Assembly: GCF_030730865.1 (NCBI RefSeq)
Contig: NZ_JAVALZ010000003.1
Location: 620,001 to 684,000 of the forward strand
Direction of reading: 5' to 3'
Length of the DNA stretch: 64,000 nt
Origin: Uliginosibacterium sp. 31-16
Lineage (GTDB): Bacteria > Pseudomonadota > Gammaproteobacteria > Burkholderiales > Rhodocyclaceae
This document shows positions 8,216 through 17,468 of the stretch, piece by piece. Numbering within the stretch: the stretch's first letter is position 1; every line of letters begins with the position of its first letter. The notes below the pieces were generated by a model that saw only the letters and a list, made by a program, of their open reading frames with translations, was not told the origin of the DNA and ran no database searches. Made by a program: the position numbers and the translations under genes.

Positions 8216-9628
8216 TTACAGTGGCTGACCGAACAGGGCATTCAATTGGGCCAGACTTTCTTCATAGTCGGCGCGTTCTTCAATCTGCTGCTGAAGGAAT
8301 TTCTCCAGCGCCGGATACATGCGCACCGCCTCATCCAGCAGCGGGTCGCCCCCTGGCTGATAGGCCCCGACTGCAATCAGGTCCCGCGAGCGCTGATACC
8401 TTGAGAATAGCTGCTTGAAGCGGCGAACGAGATCGAAATGACTGGGGCGGATCAGGCCGTGCATGGCGCGTGAGATGGATTGCTCGATATCCAGTGCCGG
8501 GTAATGCCCCTGATCGGCCAGGGCCCGCGAGAGCACGAAGTGTCCATCCAGAATCGCGCGTGCCGAGTCGGCAATCGGGTCCTGCTGGTCGTCGCCCTCT
8601 GCGAGTACGGTGTAGAAAGCGGTGATCGAGCCGCCGCCATCCGGGCCGTTGCCGGCGCGCTCGACCAGCGCGGGCAGGCGGGCGAATACCGACGGCGGAT
8701 AGCCACGCGTGACCGGCGGCTCGCCGATGGCGAGCGCAATCTCGCGCTGGGCCATGGCGTAGCGGGTGAGCGAATCCATGATCAGCAGCACCTGCTTGCC
8801 CTGATCACGGAAATGCTCGGCAATCGTGGTGGCATAGGCCGCGCCCTGCAGGCGCATCAGCGGGCTGGTATCGGCCGGCGCGGCCACCACTACCGAGCGT
8901 GACAGACCGTAGGCGCCAAGGTTCTGTTCGATGAATTCCTTTACCTCGCGGCCGCGTTCGCCGATCAGGCCGACGACCACCACATCGGCCGAGGTGTAAC
9001 GCGCCATCATGCCGATGAGTACGGATTTACCCACGCCCGAGCCGGCGAAAAGGCCGACGCGCTGCCCTCGGCCGACGGTCATCAGTGCATTGATGGCGCG
9101 GATGCCGACGTCCAGACTGTTGCTGATCGAGGCACGTGCCAGCGGGTTGATCGGGCGGCTTTGCAGCGAGCGAGTCTGGGTGGTGCCCAGGGGGCCGAGA
9201 GAGTCGAGCGGGCGACCGGCGCCGTCGATGACGCGACCGAGCAGTTCGTCGCCGACCGGCAGATGTTTGGCGCGATCGGAGGCGCGGCGACGCGGCTCGA
9301 CGCGCTCATTGGCGCTCGGCGTGGGCTGCACCGGTTCGTTGGGCATCACATGCGCGCCGGGGCCCAGACCAAAGACATCATCGGTCGGCATCATGTACAG
9401 CTTGTCACCATTGAAGCCGACGACCTCGGCCTCTACCGTGCCCCCGCCGGGCACCATGACGCGACAACCGGAACCGAGCGGCAGCTTCAGGCCACCGGCT
9501 TCCATGACCATGCCGTTGATGCGTGTCAGCCGGCCGAGCACCTGATAAGGCGGGGTGGCACGCACGATCTTGCGGCAATCCGTCAGGAAGCCGCGCCAGA
9601 CCTTGCCGAAGTGTTCATTGGAACTCAT
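8216..9628 (-). CDS. fliI: Flagellum-specific ATPase FliI
   Basis: FliI is the F1-type ATPase that energises unloading of export substrates. The protein has 470 residues, with an N-terminal beta-barrel domain (about 25-120), Walker [14 protein letters not shown] (about 193-205), the conserved [15 protein letters not shown], Walker [18 protein letters not shown], and the C-terminal [18 protein letters not shown] region. All catalytic motifs are intact. It lies between fliH and fliJ, its two binding partners. Confidence 0.97.
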   Translation of the reverse strand: MSSNEHFGKVWRGFLTDCRKIVRATPPYQVLGRLTRINGMVMEAGGLKLPLGSGCRVMVPGGGTVEAEVVGFNGDKLYMMPTDDVFGLGPGAHVMPNEPVQPTPSANERVEPRRRASDRAKHLPVGDELLGRVIDGAGRPLDSLGPLGTTQTRSLQSRPINPLARASISNSLDVGIRAINALMTVGRGQRVGLFAGSGVGKSVLIGMMARYTSADVVVVGLIGERGREVKEFIEQNLGAYGLSRSVVVAAPADTSPLMRLQGAAYATTIAEHFRDQGKQVLLIMDSLTRYAMAQREIALAIGEPPVTRGYPPSVFARLPALVERAGNGPDGGGSITAFYTVLAEGDDQQDPIADSARAILDGHFVLSRALADQGHYPALDIEQSISRAMHGLIRPSHFDLVRRFKQLFSRYQRSRDLIAVGAYQPGGDPLLDEAVRMYPALEKFLQQQIEERADYEESLAQLNALFGQPL

Positions 9629-9679
9629 GTCATTCCTGCAGGTTGCTGAATCGCTGTGTGTTTGCGCCGTACGCCTGGA

Positions 9680-10351
9680 TCATTCGTCGAGAAATTCCGA
9701 GGCGGTCAGCGTGAGGTTTTCCACCACGCGACGCCAGCGCGTCTGGACCTGAGCGTCGATCTGGCCACCTGCGGATTCGATGCTGCAGCCGCCGGGCAGG
9801 ATGCTGTCGTCTTCCACCACACGATGGCCGATACCTTCGTAATGCTCTTCCATGTAGCGCCGCAGCAACTGCACATCGGTCGGGTTGGCATGGATGATCG
9901 CGCCCTGCTGGGGCAGGCTCTGCAAGGCCTCGCGGCAGACCGCCAGAATGATTTCCGGGCGCACCGAAAGCGTTTCACGCACTACCTGACGGGCAATCTC
10001 GATGGCCAGTGCCTGGATTTCGTCAGCGACCTGCTGGTCCAGCGTGCTCATGGCCTCATCGAGCGCCTGCACCATCTGGTGCAGTTCGGCGGCCTCCATG
10101 CGGCCACGCGCGATGCCCTCCTCGTAGCCGGCGGCGTAGCCATCGCGCTGCGCCTCCTGCTGGATGCGTTCGATGTCTTCCAGCGTGGGCAGACTGACGC
10201 CAGGCGCAATTTCCAGCGGAGCATCGACCGCAGGTGTTACCGGCTCCGGTGGCGAGGCAGGCCGCTCCTGAACCGGCGGGGCATCGAATTGCTCGAAAGC
10301 CAGGCGCTGGTAAGCGTTGGAGGCCTGATTGCGGGGAATTACCTCGGCCAT
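9680..10351 (-). CDS. fliH: Flagellar assembly protein FliH
   Basis: FliH is the peripheral stalk-like regulator of FliI. The protein has 223 residues. It has a proline-rich N-terminal third, then the glycine-repeat helix region typical of FliH (GYAAGYEEGIARGRMEAAEL, about 93-112), and the V-ATPase subunit-E-like C-terminal domain (LAIEIARQVVRETLSVRPEII). It starts 148 bases after the fliG stop. That gap holds two hairpin repeats, so fliF-G may be partly uncoupled from fliH-J. Confidence 0.94.
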   Translation of the reverse strand: MAEVIPRNQASNAYQRLAFEQFDAPPVQERPASPPEPVTPAVDAPLEIAPGVSLPTLEDIERIQQEAQRDGYAAGYEEGIARGRMEAAELHQMVQALDEAMSTLDQQVADEIQALAIEIARQVVRETLSVRPEIILAVCREALQSLPQQGAIIHANPTDVQLLRRYMEEHYEGIGHRVVEDDSILPGGCSIESAGGQIDAQVQTRWRRVVENLTLTASEFLDE

Positions 10352-10368
10352 TCAGCAGCTCCCTTGCG

Positions 10369-10402
10369 TGCCTGAAGACCCGCTTCTGGCGGTCTTCTTC
10401 AG
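10369..10402 (-). repeat. Intergenic hairpin repeat between fliG and fliH
   Basis: An imperfect inverted repeat runs from GCCTGAAGACC to GGTCTTCTTCAGG, with a CGCTTCTGGC centre. Read on the minus strand it matches the dispersed element at 55047 (GAAGAAG, CCGCCAG, AGCGG and TCTTC blocks in the same order). A weaker related sequence lies at about 10455-10485 on the plus strand. It may attenuate transcription between fliG and fliH. Confidence 0.6.
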
Positions 10403-10499
10403 GCATGTGCCGTGGGGATAAGCGCCCGTGGCGGGTTTCCGGGTGTGCATGCTGGAGAGCGCCGTCCTGCGCGGCTTTCCGGGCATGGCTTGCAGCGTG

Positions 10500-11507
10500 T
10501 CAGACAAAGGCATCGTCGCCACCCTTGCCGCCCAGCATGATCTGGCCTTCTTCCGAGAGGCGCCGGGCCGTCTTGAGAATCTCTTTTTGCGCCGTTTCGA
10601 CTTCGGACAGGCGAACCGGTCCGCGCGATTCCAGATCCTCGCGCAACATTTCGGCGGCCCGACTGGACATGTTCTTGAAGATCTTCTCGCGCATCTCGGG
10701 CTGCGCCCCCTTGAGGGCGATGACCAGCTGGTCGCCCTGGACTTCGCGCAGGATGGTCTGGATGCCGCGGTCGTCCACATCCATGAGGTTTTCGAACACG
10801 AACATCTCGTCGAGGATGCGCTGGGCCAGATCCGGATCGTATTCGCGCACGTTGTCGAGAATGGCCGTCTCTGCCGCGTTGCCGACAAAGTTGAGGATTT
10901 CGGCGGCGTGGCGGGTGCCGCCCATCGACGCTTTCTTGAGGCTCTGCGCCGAGCCGGACAGCACGCGGGCCAGTGCTTCGTTGAGTTCCTTCAGGGCTGT
11001 CGGTTGCACCCCGTCCAGTGTCGCGATCCGCAGCAGGATGTCGTTGCGCTGGCGGTCGTTGAAATGCCGCAGGATTTCTCCGGCATGGTCGAATTCCAGG
11101 TGCACCAGGATCGTTGCAATGATCTGCGGGTGCTCGTTCTTGATCAGGTCGGCTGCGGTGGCAGCATCCATCCATTTCAGGGACTCGATGCCGGCCGTGT
11201 CAGAGCCTTGCAGCACGCGCGAGATGAGATTGGCGGCACGTTCATCGCCCAGCGCCTTGGTCAGCATCGTGCGGATAGCTTCCTCGTCCGGCTCGATGTG
11301 CGAGCCGCGTGCCGCGTGCATCTGCAGTTCTTCAAGCAGCTTCTCGACACGTTCGCGCGATTGCGGCGTCATCCGGGCCATGCCGGAGCCCAGCTTCTGC
11401 ACCTCGCGTGGAGACAAGTGTTTGAGAATTTCTGCCGCTTCGTCGCCCCCCAGCGTGAGCAGCAGCAGGGCACTCTTTTCCAGTCCTTCGTTAGCGTCCT
11501 TCGCCAC
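10500..11507 (-). CDS. fliG: Flagellar motor switch protein FliG
   Basis: FliG is the C-ring protein that contacts the stator and generates torque. The protein has 335 residues in the standard three domains: an N-terminal domain bound by FliF (MAKDANEGLEKSALLLLTLG), a middle domain with EHPQIIATILVHLE (the EHPQ motif binds FliM), and a C-terminal domain with the charged torque helix around DDRGIQTILREVQGDQLVIALKG. Its start overlaps the end of fliF by 17 bases, which suits the tight FliF-FliG stoichiometry. Confidence 0.97.
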   Translation of the reverse strand: MAKDANEGLEKSALLLLTLGGDEAAEILKHLSPREVQKLGSGMARMTPQSRERVEKLLEELQMHAARGSHIEPDEEAIRTMLTKALGDERAANLISRVLQGSDTAGIESLKWMDAATAADLIKNEHPQIIATILVHLEFDHAGEILRHFNDRQRNDILLRIATLDGVQPTALKELNEALARVLSGSAQSLKKASMGGTRHAAEILNFVGNAAETAILDNVREYDPDLAQRILDEMFVFENLMDVDDRGIQTILREVQGDQLVIALKGAQPEMREKIFKNMSSRAAEMLREDLESRGPVRLSEVETAQKEILKTARRLSEEGQIMLGGKGGDDAFV

Positions 11508-13194
11508 TTGCGCCTCCTCCCATCCATTCCTTGATCAACTGCGCCACCATCTTTGGATCCTTCTTGGCGACTTCGCGTGCCCGGGCCAGTTTCTTCTCGA
11601 AACTCATCTTCGCCAGCTCCAGCTCCAGCACCTCGGGCGGGATGTCGGAGTCGACCATCTGGGCGCGCTCTTCCAGATTCTCTGCCGAGAGCGGCGCTTC
11701 GATTTCTTCCTCCTCCTCTTCCGGCTTGGGCGGTGCCACGCTGCGCATCAGAGGCTGGATCACTTTCTTGATCACGAACAGGATCACCAGCGCCAGGACC
11801 AGCCAGCGTGCGAGCTCCTTGAGCAGGGCGATGACTTCGGGATCCTTGTACATCGGCAAAGCGACCACATCTTCTTTTGCCGGATCGGTAAAGGCCGTAT
11901 TGGTGACGTTGATGGTGTCGCCGCGTTTTTCGCTGTAGCCCACCGCTTCACGCACCAGATCATTGATCTTCTTCACCTCGGCTTCGGTCAGCGGTACGGT
12001 TTTGAAATTGCCCTTGGCGTCCTTTTCACTCTTGTGATTGACCAGCAGTGCGACTGACAGGCGCTTGACCTGGCCCAGCGCGCGCTTGACGTGCTGCACG
12101 GTCTTGTCGACCTCGAAATTGGTGGTGGCGGTCTTGCTCGAATTCAGCGGGATCGGCACGGGCCCGGACTGGGCAACGGTGCCTGGCACCACCGGCGAGG
12201 TGATCGGTGCAGTGGCCGGCACGGGTGGCTGATTGGAAAGTGCGCCCGGCACGCCGAGCGGGCCGGGGTTGTTGGCAATGTTTTCGCTGGTCTGCAAGCT
12301 GCGAATCGATGTGTTCGGTGGCGGGTTGGGCTTGTAGGTTTCGGAGGTCTGCTCGGCGTCGTCGAAATCCACGTCGGCCATGACCTGGGCGCGGAAGTTG
12401 GTGGAGCCCAGCATCGGATCAAGGATCTTCTGGATGCGCGTGATATAGCTTTCTTCCACATTGCGCACATATTCGAGCTGGGTGTCGTCCAGTGCCGGGC
12501 CACCCTGTTTGCGCTGGCGGGCCAGCAGGTTGCCGTTCTGGTCGATCACGCTGACCTGGTTGGCGGCCAGCTCGGGTACGCTGGACGAGACCAGATGCAC
12601 GATGCCGGCAATCTGTGCGGCGTCCAGCGTGCGGCCGGCGCGCAGGCTGACGACGATCGAGGCGGTGGGCTTCTGTTCGTTGCGCAGAAAAGCGCTTTGC
12701 TTGGGAATGGCCAGATGCACCCGGGCGCCGGCGACTGCAGCAATGGACTGGATGGTGCGGGCCAGTTCGCCTTCCAGTGCGCGTTGGTAATTCACCTGTT
12801 CGTGAAATTGCGACAGACCGAGTTTCTGGTTTTCCAGCAGTTCGAAGCCGACCGAGCCACCGCGCGGCAAGCCCTGCGCAGCCAGCGTCAGGCGCAATTC
12901 ATTGGCGCGGGTGGAGGGCACCATGATCGTGGCGCCACCATTTTCGATCTGGTAAGGCACGTTCTGCTGCTGCAACGCGGTGACGATGGCGCCACCGTCC
13001 TTCTCTTCGACATTGGAGAACAGTACCGAGTATTGCGGCTGCTGGCTCCACAGCCAGACACCGACGAGCAGGGCGATCGCAAGCGCCAGCGCAGCCGCGC
13101 CGGCCATCTTCTGGCGCGGCGAAAGCCGGTTGAAATTGTCGATCATCACCTGCATAGGTGAGGCGGGCGGCGTGGGCAGTGCTTCTTCGGCCAT
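11491..13194 (-). CDS. fliF: Flagellar MS-ring protein FliF
   Basis: FliF forms the MS ring, the membrane base of the flagellum. The protein has 567 residues, with two transmembrane helices (about 31-51, MAGAAALALAIALLVGVWLW, and about 455-475, WLVLALVILFVIKKVI). Between them is a large periplasmic part with the ring-building motifs (YSVLFSNVEEKDGGAIV, ARVHLAIPKQSAFLR). The C-terminal cytoplasmic tail carries the FliG-binding segment and an acidic EEEEEEIEAP stretch. It is the first gene of the minus-strand fli operon. I did not find a clear sigma-54 site in the 183-bp divergent gap to flrB. Confidence 0.97.
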   Translation of the reverse strand: MAEEALPTPPASPMQVMIDNFNRLSPRQKMAGAAALALAIALLVGVWLWSQQPQYSVLFSNVEEKDGGAIVTALQQQNVPYQIENGGATIMVPSTRANELRLTLAAQGLPRGGSVGFELLENQKLGLSQFHEQVNYQRALEGELARTIQSIAAVAGARVHLAIPKQSAFLRNEQKPTASIVVSLRAGRTLDAAQIAGIVHLVSSSVPELAANQVSVIDQNGNLLARQRKQGGPALDDTQLEYVRNVEESYITRIQKILDPMLGSTNFRAQVMADVDFDDAEQTSETYKPNPPPNTSIRSLQTSENIANNPGPLGVPGALSNQPPVPATAPITSPVVPGTVAQSGPVPIPLNSSKTATTNFEVDKTVQHVKRALGQVKRLSVALLVNHKSEKDAKGNFKTVPLTEAEVKKINDLVREAVGYSEKRGDTINVTNTAFTDPAKEDVVALPMYKDPEVIALLKELARWLVLALVILFVIKKVIQPLMRSVAPPKPEEEEEEIEAPLSAENLEERAQMVDSDIPPEVLELELAKMSFEKKLARAREVAKKDPKMVAQLIKEWMGGGASGEGR

Positions 13195-13377
13195 GTCGTG
13201 GGCTCCGTTATCGCCGTCGCAGGGGCGGCTTTTTTCACGAGCGCAGTGTGCGCTGCCTTGCGCAAGAGCGAGCGTGGAATAAGCGGCAGTTTTTGCCGGT
13301 TAATCCGGCGCTGATTGCGGTGCGGGCAGGGCTACAGTGGCGACCATCCCGCAAAGTGCCAAAGTGCCTGTGTGACC

Positions 13378-14508
13378 ATGAACCAGACCCCGCCTCCGAT
13401 GGATGCAGCCAGCCTCGCCGAAGCCTTCCAGGCTTTTGCGCGAGCATCTGATGAGCTGACCCAGGCCTACAACGGTCTGCAAGGGCAGGTCGGCGAGCTG
13501 ACTGAACGCCTGACCCTGCTGATGGCGGCGCTGCCTGCCGGTGTGGTGCTGCTTGATGGCACGGGGGCCGTGGAACAGCTCAACCGCGCTGCCATCCGCA
13601 TGCTGGGGGCGGTGCCTGCTACCACTCCGTGGAGCGTGCTGCTGGCGCGTTTCGAGCATACCGACACACCCGGCGAGTACTTCCTGCCGCAGGATGGCGA
13701 TGCGGCCCTGCGGGTTTCCATTTCGGAGACCCCGCTGGATACCCGTGGCGGGCGCATCGTGCTGCTGCATGATGTGACCGAGGCCTGGCAGATGCGTACG
13801 CAGACCACGCGTACCGAGCGCCTGGCCGCGATGGGCGAAATGGTGGCGAGTCTGGCGCATCAGTTGCGCACCCCGCTGGCGGCCGCATTGCTGTACACCG
13901 GCCACATGGCCACCACCGATCTTGATCCGCTGGCGCGTGCCAGGGTGTCGGAGCGTGCCCTGGAGCGTCTGCGTCATCTTGAAAAACTGATTCAGGACAT
14001 GCTGATTTTCGCGCGCGGCGAAGCCCTGGGGCGGGAGTCCTTTGGCGTGTGTGATCTGGTTGCCGAGCTGGCGCATACCATCGAACCTGTTGCACAGCGG
14101 CGCGGGGTGGCCTTCTCCGCTGATTGCGCGGCCGGCGCCCGCCAGCTCTTCGGCAATCGCAAGGAAATCGCCGGGGCGCTGATCAATCTGCTCGAAAACG
14201 CCCTGCAGGCCGTCGGTGAGGGCGGTACGGTGGCTTTCACGGCATGCGAGGATGGCGCGAATGCCATGTTCGCGGTGCAGGACAACGGTCGTGGCATCCC
14301 GCAGGAACTGCAGGCACGCCTGTTTGAACCTTTCTACACCACGCGTGCAGACGGCACGGGCCTGGGTCTGGCGATCGCGCGTGGCGTGGCGCGCGCCCAT
14401 GGCGGCGAGATCAACCTCAAGTCCGCGCCTGGTGAAGGCACGGAATTTTCACTTGTCATTCCTCTGGCCGCCGTTGCGGACAGCGACAAAAGCGGAGCAA
14501 ACCCATGA
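13378..14508 (+). CDS. flrB: Sensor histidine kinase FlrB/FleS-like
   Basis: This is a soluble histidine kinase of 376 residues from MNQTPPPMDAASLAEAF. It has an N-terminal PAS-like sensor (about 40-140), the phosphoacceptor H161 in LAHQLRTPLAAALLY, and an HATPase domain with an N-box (LINLLENALQA), G1 (DNGRGIP) and G2 (GTGLGLAIARGVARAHGG). There are no transmembrane segments, as in FlrB/FleS, the kinase that controls the middle flagellar checkpoint. Its stop overlaps the flrC start (ATGA). It is divergent from fliF. The ribosome site is weak, and the open frame extends 21 codons further upstream. Confidence 0.88.
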   Translation: MNQTPPPMDAASLAEAFQAFARASDELTQAYNGLQGQVGELTERLTLLMAALPAGVVLLDGTGAVEQLNRAAIRMLGAVPATTPWSVLLARFEHTDTPGEYFLPQDGDAALRVSISETPLDTRGGRIVLLHDVTEAWQMRTQTTRTERLAAMGEMVASLAHQLRTPLAAALLYTGHMATTDLDPLARARVSERALERLRHLEKLIQDMLIFARGEALGRESFGVCDLVAELAHTIEPVAQRRGVAFSADCAAGARQLFGNRKEIAGALINLLENALQAVGEGGTVAFTACEDGANAMFAVQDNGRGIPQELQARLFEPFYTTRADGTGLGLAIARGVARAHGGEINLKSAPGEGTEFSLVIPLAAVADSDKSGANP

Positions 14509-15932
14509 TCGAGACGCTCACCATCCTTGTCGTCGACGACGATGCCAGTCTGCGCGACGCCATCAGCCTGATCCTTGAATCCGCCGGGCACTGCGTGGTG
14601 CTTGCGGCCAGCGGACCGGAGGCGCTTGCGGCGCTTGAGAAGCAGCGTTTCAATCTCGTGATCAGTGATCTGCGCATGGATCCGATGGACGGGCTCGAAC
14701 TGCTCTCGCGCATCCGTGCTGCCAACCCCAAGCTGCCGGTGTTGCTGATGACCGCCTTTGGTGACGTCGACAAAGCCGTGGCCGCCATGCGCGGCGGTGC
14801 CTGCGAATTCCTCATGAAGCCGTTTGAATCCACGGTGTTGCTTGAAAATGTGCGGCGGTTCGCGACGGTCGCGCCGAGCAAGGAAGACATGGTGGCCGAA
14901 GACCCGCGCACGCGCAGCGTGCTGGCGATGGCTGCACGGGTCGCCGAAACCGATGCCTCGGTGTTGCTGACCGGCGAATCCGGCACCGGCAAGGAGGTTT
15001 TTGCCAACTACATTCATCAGCATTCGCGGCGCAAGAGCGGCCCCTTTGTGGCGATCAACTGTGCGGCGATTCCCGAGAACCTGCTCGAGGCAACGCTCTT
15101 CGGCTATGAGAAGGGCAGTTTCACCGGAGCGGTCACGGCGCAGGCCGGCAAGTTCGAGCAGGCGCAGGGTGGCACCATCCTGCTTGATGAAATTTCGGAA
15201 ATGCCCATGGGCCTGCAGGCCAAGCTGTTGCGTGTGCTGCAGGAACGTGAAGTCGAACGCGTGGGGGGCAAGAAACCGATTGCGCTGGATATCCGCGTGT
15301 TGTCGACCAGCAACCGCGACATGTTGCGCGAAGTGCAGGCCGGGCGCTTCCGCGAAGATCTGTATTACCGCCTCAATGTTTTTCCGGTCGAGATCCCGAG
15401 CTTGCGTGAACGCCCGGCCGACATCCTGCCGCTGGCTCGCTACTTCATCACCCGGCATGGCGAACGAATTGGCAAAACGGCAAGAATTGCCGGCAATGCA
15501 GCGGAAATTCTTGCCGCCTGGCGCTGGCCCGGCAATGTGCGCGAGCTGGAAAACACGGTCCAGCGAGCCCTGATTCTGGCCAGTGGTGACACCATCGTGG
15601 CGGATGACGTGAAACTGTGTCTGCCCGGGTGGGACGGCAGTATTGCTCCGACAGCCGCACCCGTACAGGGTCTGCAGGCAGCCGCCTCGTACACCGGCGC
15701 TCCGCCTGCCTTTGCCGGCATGCCTTTGCAGATGCCCGTCAGCAGCGGCTCTCCGGGCAGCTTTGAGGCAGTACCGACCAACATGAAAGATCTGGAGAAG
15801 CAGCACATCCTGGATGTCTTGCGTACCGTGGGCGGCTCGCGCAAGAAAGCGGTGGAGAAACTCGGCATCTCGGAACGAACCCTGCGCTACAAGCTGCAAC
15901 AGTACCGCGACGAGGGCTGGGTGGAGCAGTGA
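14505..15932 (+). CDS. flrC: Sigma-54-dependent response regulator FlrC/FleR-like
   Basis: This is an NtrC-type activator of 475 residues. It has a receiver domain (1-120, phosphoacceptor D55 in LVISDLRMD), an AAA+ domain (about 130-360) with Walker A GESGTGKE and loop L1 read as GSFTGA, and a Fis-type helix-turn-helix at the C-terminus (GGSRKKAVEKLGISERTLRYKL). The sigma-54 contact loop is usually GAFTGA, so the alanine-to-serine change is worth noting. A proline/alanine-rich linker (about 375-425) precedes the DNA-binding part. Coupled to flrB by a 4-base overlap, it should activate the sigma-54 promoters seen at fliE and fliK. Confidence 0.9.
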   Translation: MIETLTILVVDDDASLRDAISLILESAGHCVVLAASGPEALAALEKQRFNLVISDLRMDPMDGLELLSRIRAANPKLPVLLMTAFGDVDKAVAAMRGGACEFLMKPFESTVLLENVRRFATVAPSKEDMVAEDPRTRSVLAMAARVAETDASVLLTGESGTGKEVFANYIHQHSRRKSGPFVAINCAAIPENLLEATLFGYEKGSFTGAVTAQAGKFEQAQGGTILLDEISEMPMGLQAKLLRVLQEREVERVGGKKPIALDIRVLSTSNRDMLREVQAGRFREDLYYRLNVFPVEIPSLRERPADILPLARYFITRHGERIGKTARIAGNAAEILAAWRWPGNVRELENTVQRALILASGDTIVADDVKLCLPGWDGSIAPTAAPVQGLQAAASYTGAPPAFAGMPLQMPVSSGSPGSFEAVPTNMKDLEKQHILDVLRTVGGSRKKAVEKLGISERTLRYKLQQYRDEGWVEQ

Positions 15933-16031
15933 GGGGCAGGCGGACTGGCGCAATGAGCGGCCGTGTGAAATTTGCCACAGCCTGCGGCCATCCCTGATCG
16001 CAATCGTGCGGAACGCCTGCTAGATTGGAAG

Positions 16032-16057
16032 CCAGCCACACTTCTGTGGCTGGTTTT
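16032..16057 (+). terminator. Rho-independent terminator after flrC
   Basis: CCAGCCACA and TGTGGCTGG form a 9-bp perfect stem around a CTTC loop, followed by TTTT. It lies about 100 bases after the flrC stop and just before the fliE promoter, separating the two units. Confidence 0.8.
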
Positions 16058-16063
16058 CACATT

Positions 16064-16081
16064 TGGGCACAAAAACTGCTT
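16064..16081 (+). promoter_or_regulatory. Sigma-54 promoter of fliE
   Basis: GGCAC-AAAAA-CTGC has the GG (16066-16067) and GC (16078-16079) spaced exactly 12 bases apart, as sigma-54 requires. The predicted transcript starts about 20 bases before the fliE ATG. Confidence 0.75.
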
Positions 16082-16109
16082 CTAATCCCGTACTGACACG
16101 GAGCCCGTC

Positions 16110-16427
16110 ATGGACACTCGCGCTATAGAACAGATGATTGGTCAAATGCGTGCCGCAACAGATGTTGCTGCAGGCAAAAGCACGGCCACTTCTGCCGCAG
16201 GCGGCGCGGATTTCTCTTCCGCCCTGCAGAGCGCCATGCAGCAGGTCAGTCAGGCTCAGGAATCGGCCCAGCAAATGGCCCAGGATTTCTCTGCGGGTAA
16301 CAGTGAAGTGAACCTGCAGGATGTAATGGTCAATCTGCAAAAGGCCAATTTGTCCTTCCAGCAGATGGTGCAGGTGCGCAACAAGCTGGTCTCTGCCTAT
16401 CAGGACATCATGAACATGCCGGTTTGA
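16110..16427 (+). CDS. fliE: Flagellar hook-basal body protein FliE
   Basis: FliE is the adaptor between the MS ring and the rod and is the first exported rod protein. The protein has 105 residues, with a variable alanine-rich start and the conserved C-terminal half ([39 protein letters not shown], read in short blocks). Unlike in many genomes, fliE is not upstream of fliF but about 2.9 kb away on the other strand, beyond flrBC, with its own sigma-54 promoter and terminator. Confidence 0.96.
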   Translation: MDTRAIEQMIGQMRAATDVAAGKSTATSAAGGADFSSALQSAMQQVSQAQESAQQMAQDFSAGNSEVNLQDVMVNLQKANLSFQQMVQVRNKLVSAYQDIMNMPV

Positions 16428-16487
16428 GTTCTCCGGCGGAGCCCCAGCTTGCGCTGGAGCCTCTGGTAATGGCAGGACATGCACGCA

Positions 16488-16518
16488 TAAAACACCCGGT
16501 TTTGCCGGGTGTTTTGTT
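16488..16518. terminator. Bidirectional terminator between fliE and cysB
   Basis: ACACCCGG and CCGGGTGT arms flank TTTTG, with A-rich sequence before and TTTTGTTTTG after. It can end fliE on the plus strand and cysTWAB on the minus strand. Confidence 0.8.
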
Positions 16519-16527
16519 TTGTGAGGC

Positions 16528-17466
16528 TCAGAAGCCGTTCTCCCGGTGCGGTGCAACCGCTGCCCGGACATTGGTTTCGGTCAGCTCCGGCGAGCAAAGC
16601 TCGATGAAGCGGAACGCGAAGCCGCGCAGATAGTGGCCGCGACGTACGGCGATCAGGGTCGTGTTGCGGGCGAACAGATGTGAGGCGTCGATCAGGCGCA
16701 AGTCCTGATCCCTGGCTGGATTGAAGGCTCCGGGCGCAATGATGCCGACGCCTAGCCCCAGTTCGACATAGGATTTGATCACATCAGCATCCAGTGCCGA
16801 CATCACGATATCGGGTGACAGATTGGCTTCGGCAAAGGCCTTGTCGATCTTGCTGCGGCCGGTAAAACCGGTGTGGTAGGTAATCAGCGGGTGTTCGGCC
16901 AGCGCCGTCAGCGTCAGTTCTGGCTCATTCAGCAAGGGATGGCCGGCGGGCACCAGCACGGCGTGATGCCAGTCGTAGTAAGGGAAAGTCACCAGTTCCG
17001 GCTCGTTGTCGAGCGATTCGGTGGCAATGCCGATGTCGGCTTCGCCCGAGAGCAGTTGCTGGACGATTTCCTGCGGGCTGCCCTGATGCAGCGCCAGATG
17101 CACCTTCGGATACTCCTGCTTGAAGGTTGTGACCACCTTGGGGATCGCGTAGCGTGCTTGGGTGTGAGTGGTGACGACGGTCAGCTGCCCCTGATCCCGC
17201 TGGGTGAACTGGTCGGCGAGTTTCTTGATGTTGCGGGCGTCGAGCAGCATGCGTTCGACGATGACCACCAGTTCCTTGCCTGGCTCGGTCAGGCCGAGCA
17301 AGCGCTTGCCGCGCCGGATGAAGAGTTCGACCCCCAGTTCATCTTCAAGATCCTTGATGTGCTTGGAGACCCCGGGCTGGGAGGTGAACAGGGCATTGGC
17401 CACCTCGGTGAGGTTGTAATTCTGGCGCACGGTTTCGCGCACGATACGTAATTGCTGGAAGTTCAT
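16528..17466 (-). CDS. cysB: LysR-type sulfur regulator CysB
   Basis: This is a LysR-type activator of 312 residues closely resembling CysB/Cbl, the master regulator of sulfur assimilation. It has an N-terminal winged helix (MNFQQLRIVRETVRQNYNLTEVANALFTSQPGVSKHIKDLE, read in parts) and an effector domain with the CysB-type TTHTQARYAIP, HQGSPQEIV and GLGVGIIAPGAF segments. It is the last gene of the cysTWA operon, 2 bases after cysA. It could control several sulfur operons in this window. Cbl/SsuR cannot be excluded without a tree. Confidence 0.9.
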   Translation of the reverse strand: MNFQQLRIVRETVRQNYNLTEVANALFTSQPGVSKHIKDLEDELGVELFIRRGKRLLGLTEPGKELVVIVERMLLDARNIKKLADQFTQRDQGQLTVVTTHTQARYAIPKVVTTFKQEYPKVHLALHQGSPQEIVQQLLSGEADIGIATESLDNEPELVTFPYYDWHHAVLVPAGHPLLNEPELTLTALAEHPLITYHTGFTGRSKIDKAFAEANLSPDIVMSALDADVIKSYVELGLGVGIIAPGAFNPARDQDLRLIDASHLFARNTTLIAVRRGHYLRGFAFRFIELCSPELTETNVRAAVAPHRENGF

Positions 17467-17468
17467 GG

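Noticed and set aside
12091-13161. Open frame of about 356 codons antisense to fliF
   Set aside because: Same reason: mirror of a GC-rich gene, low-complexity His/Gly/Asp content.
13195-13377. Sigma-54 promoter for fliF (TGGCACTTTGC on the minus strand)
   Set aside because: The GG and GC elements are only 8 bases apart instead of 12, so it does not fit.
14334-15953. Long open frame of about 539 codons antisense to flrC
   Set aside because: The sense frame has complete receiver, AAA+ and Fis domains; the antisense product has no recognisable domain or ribosome site.
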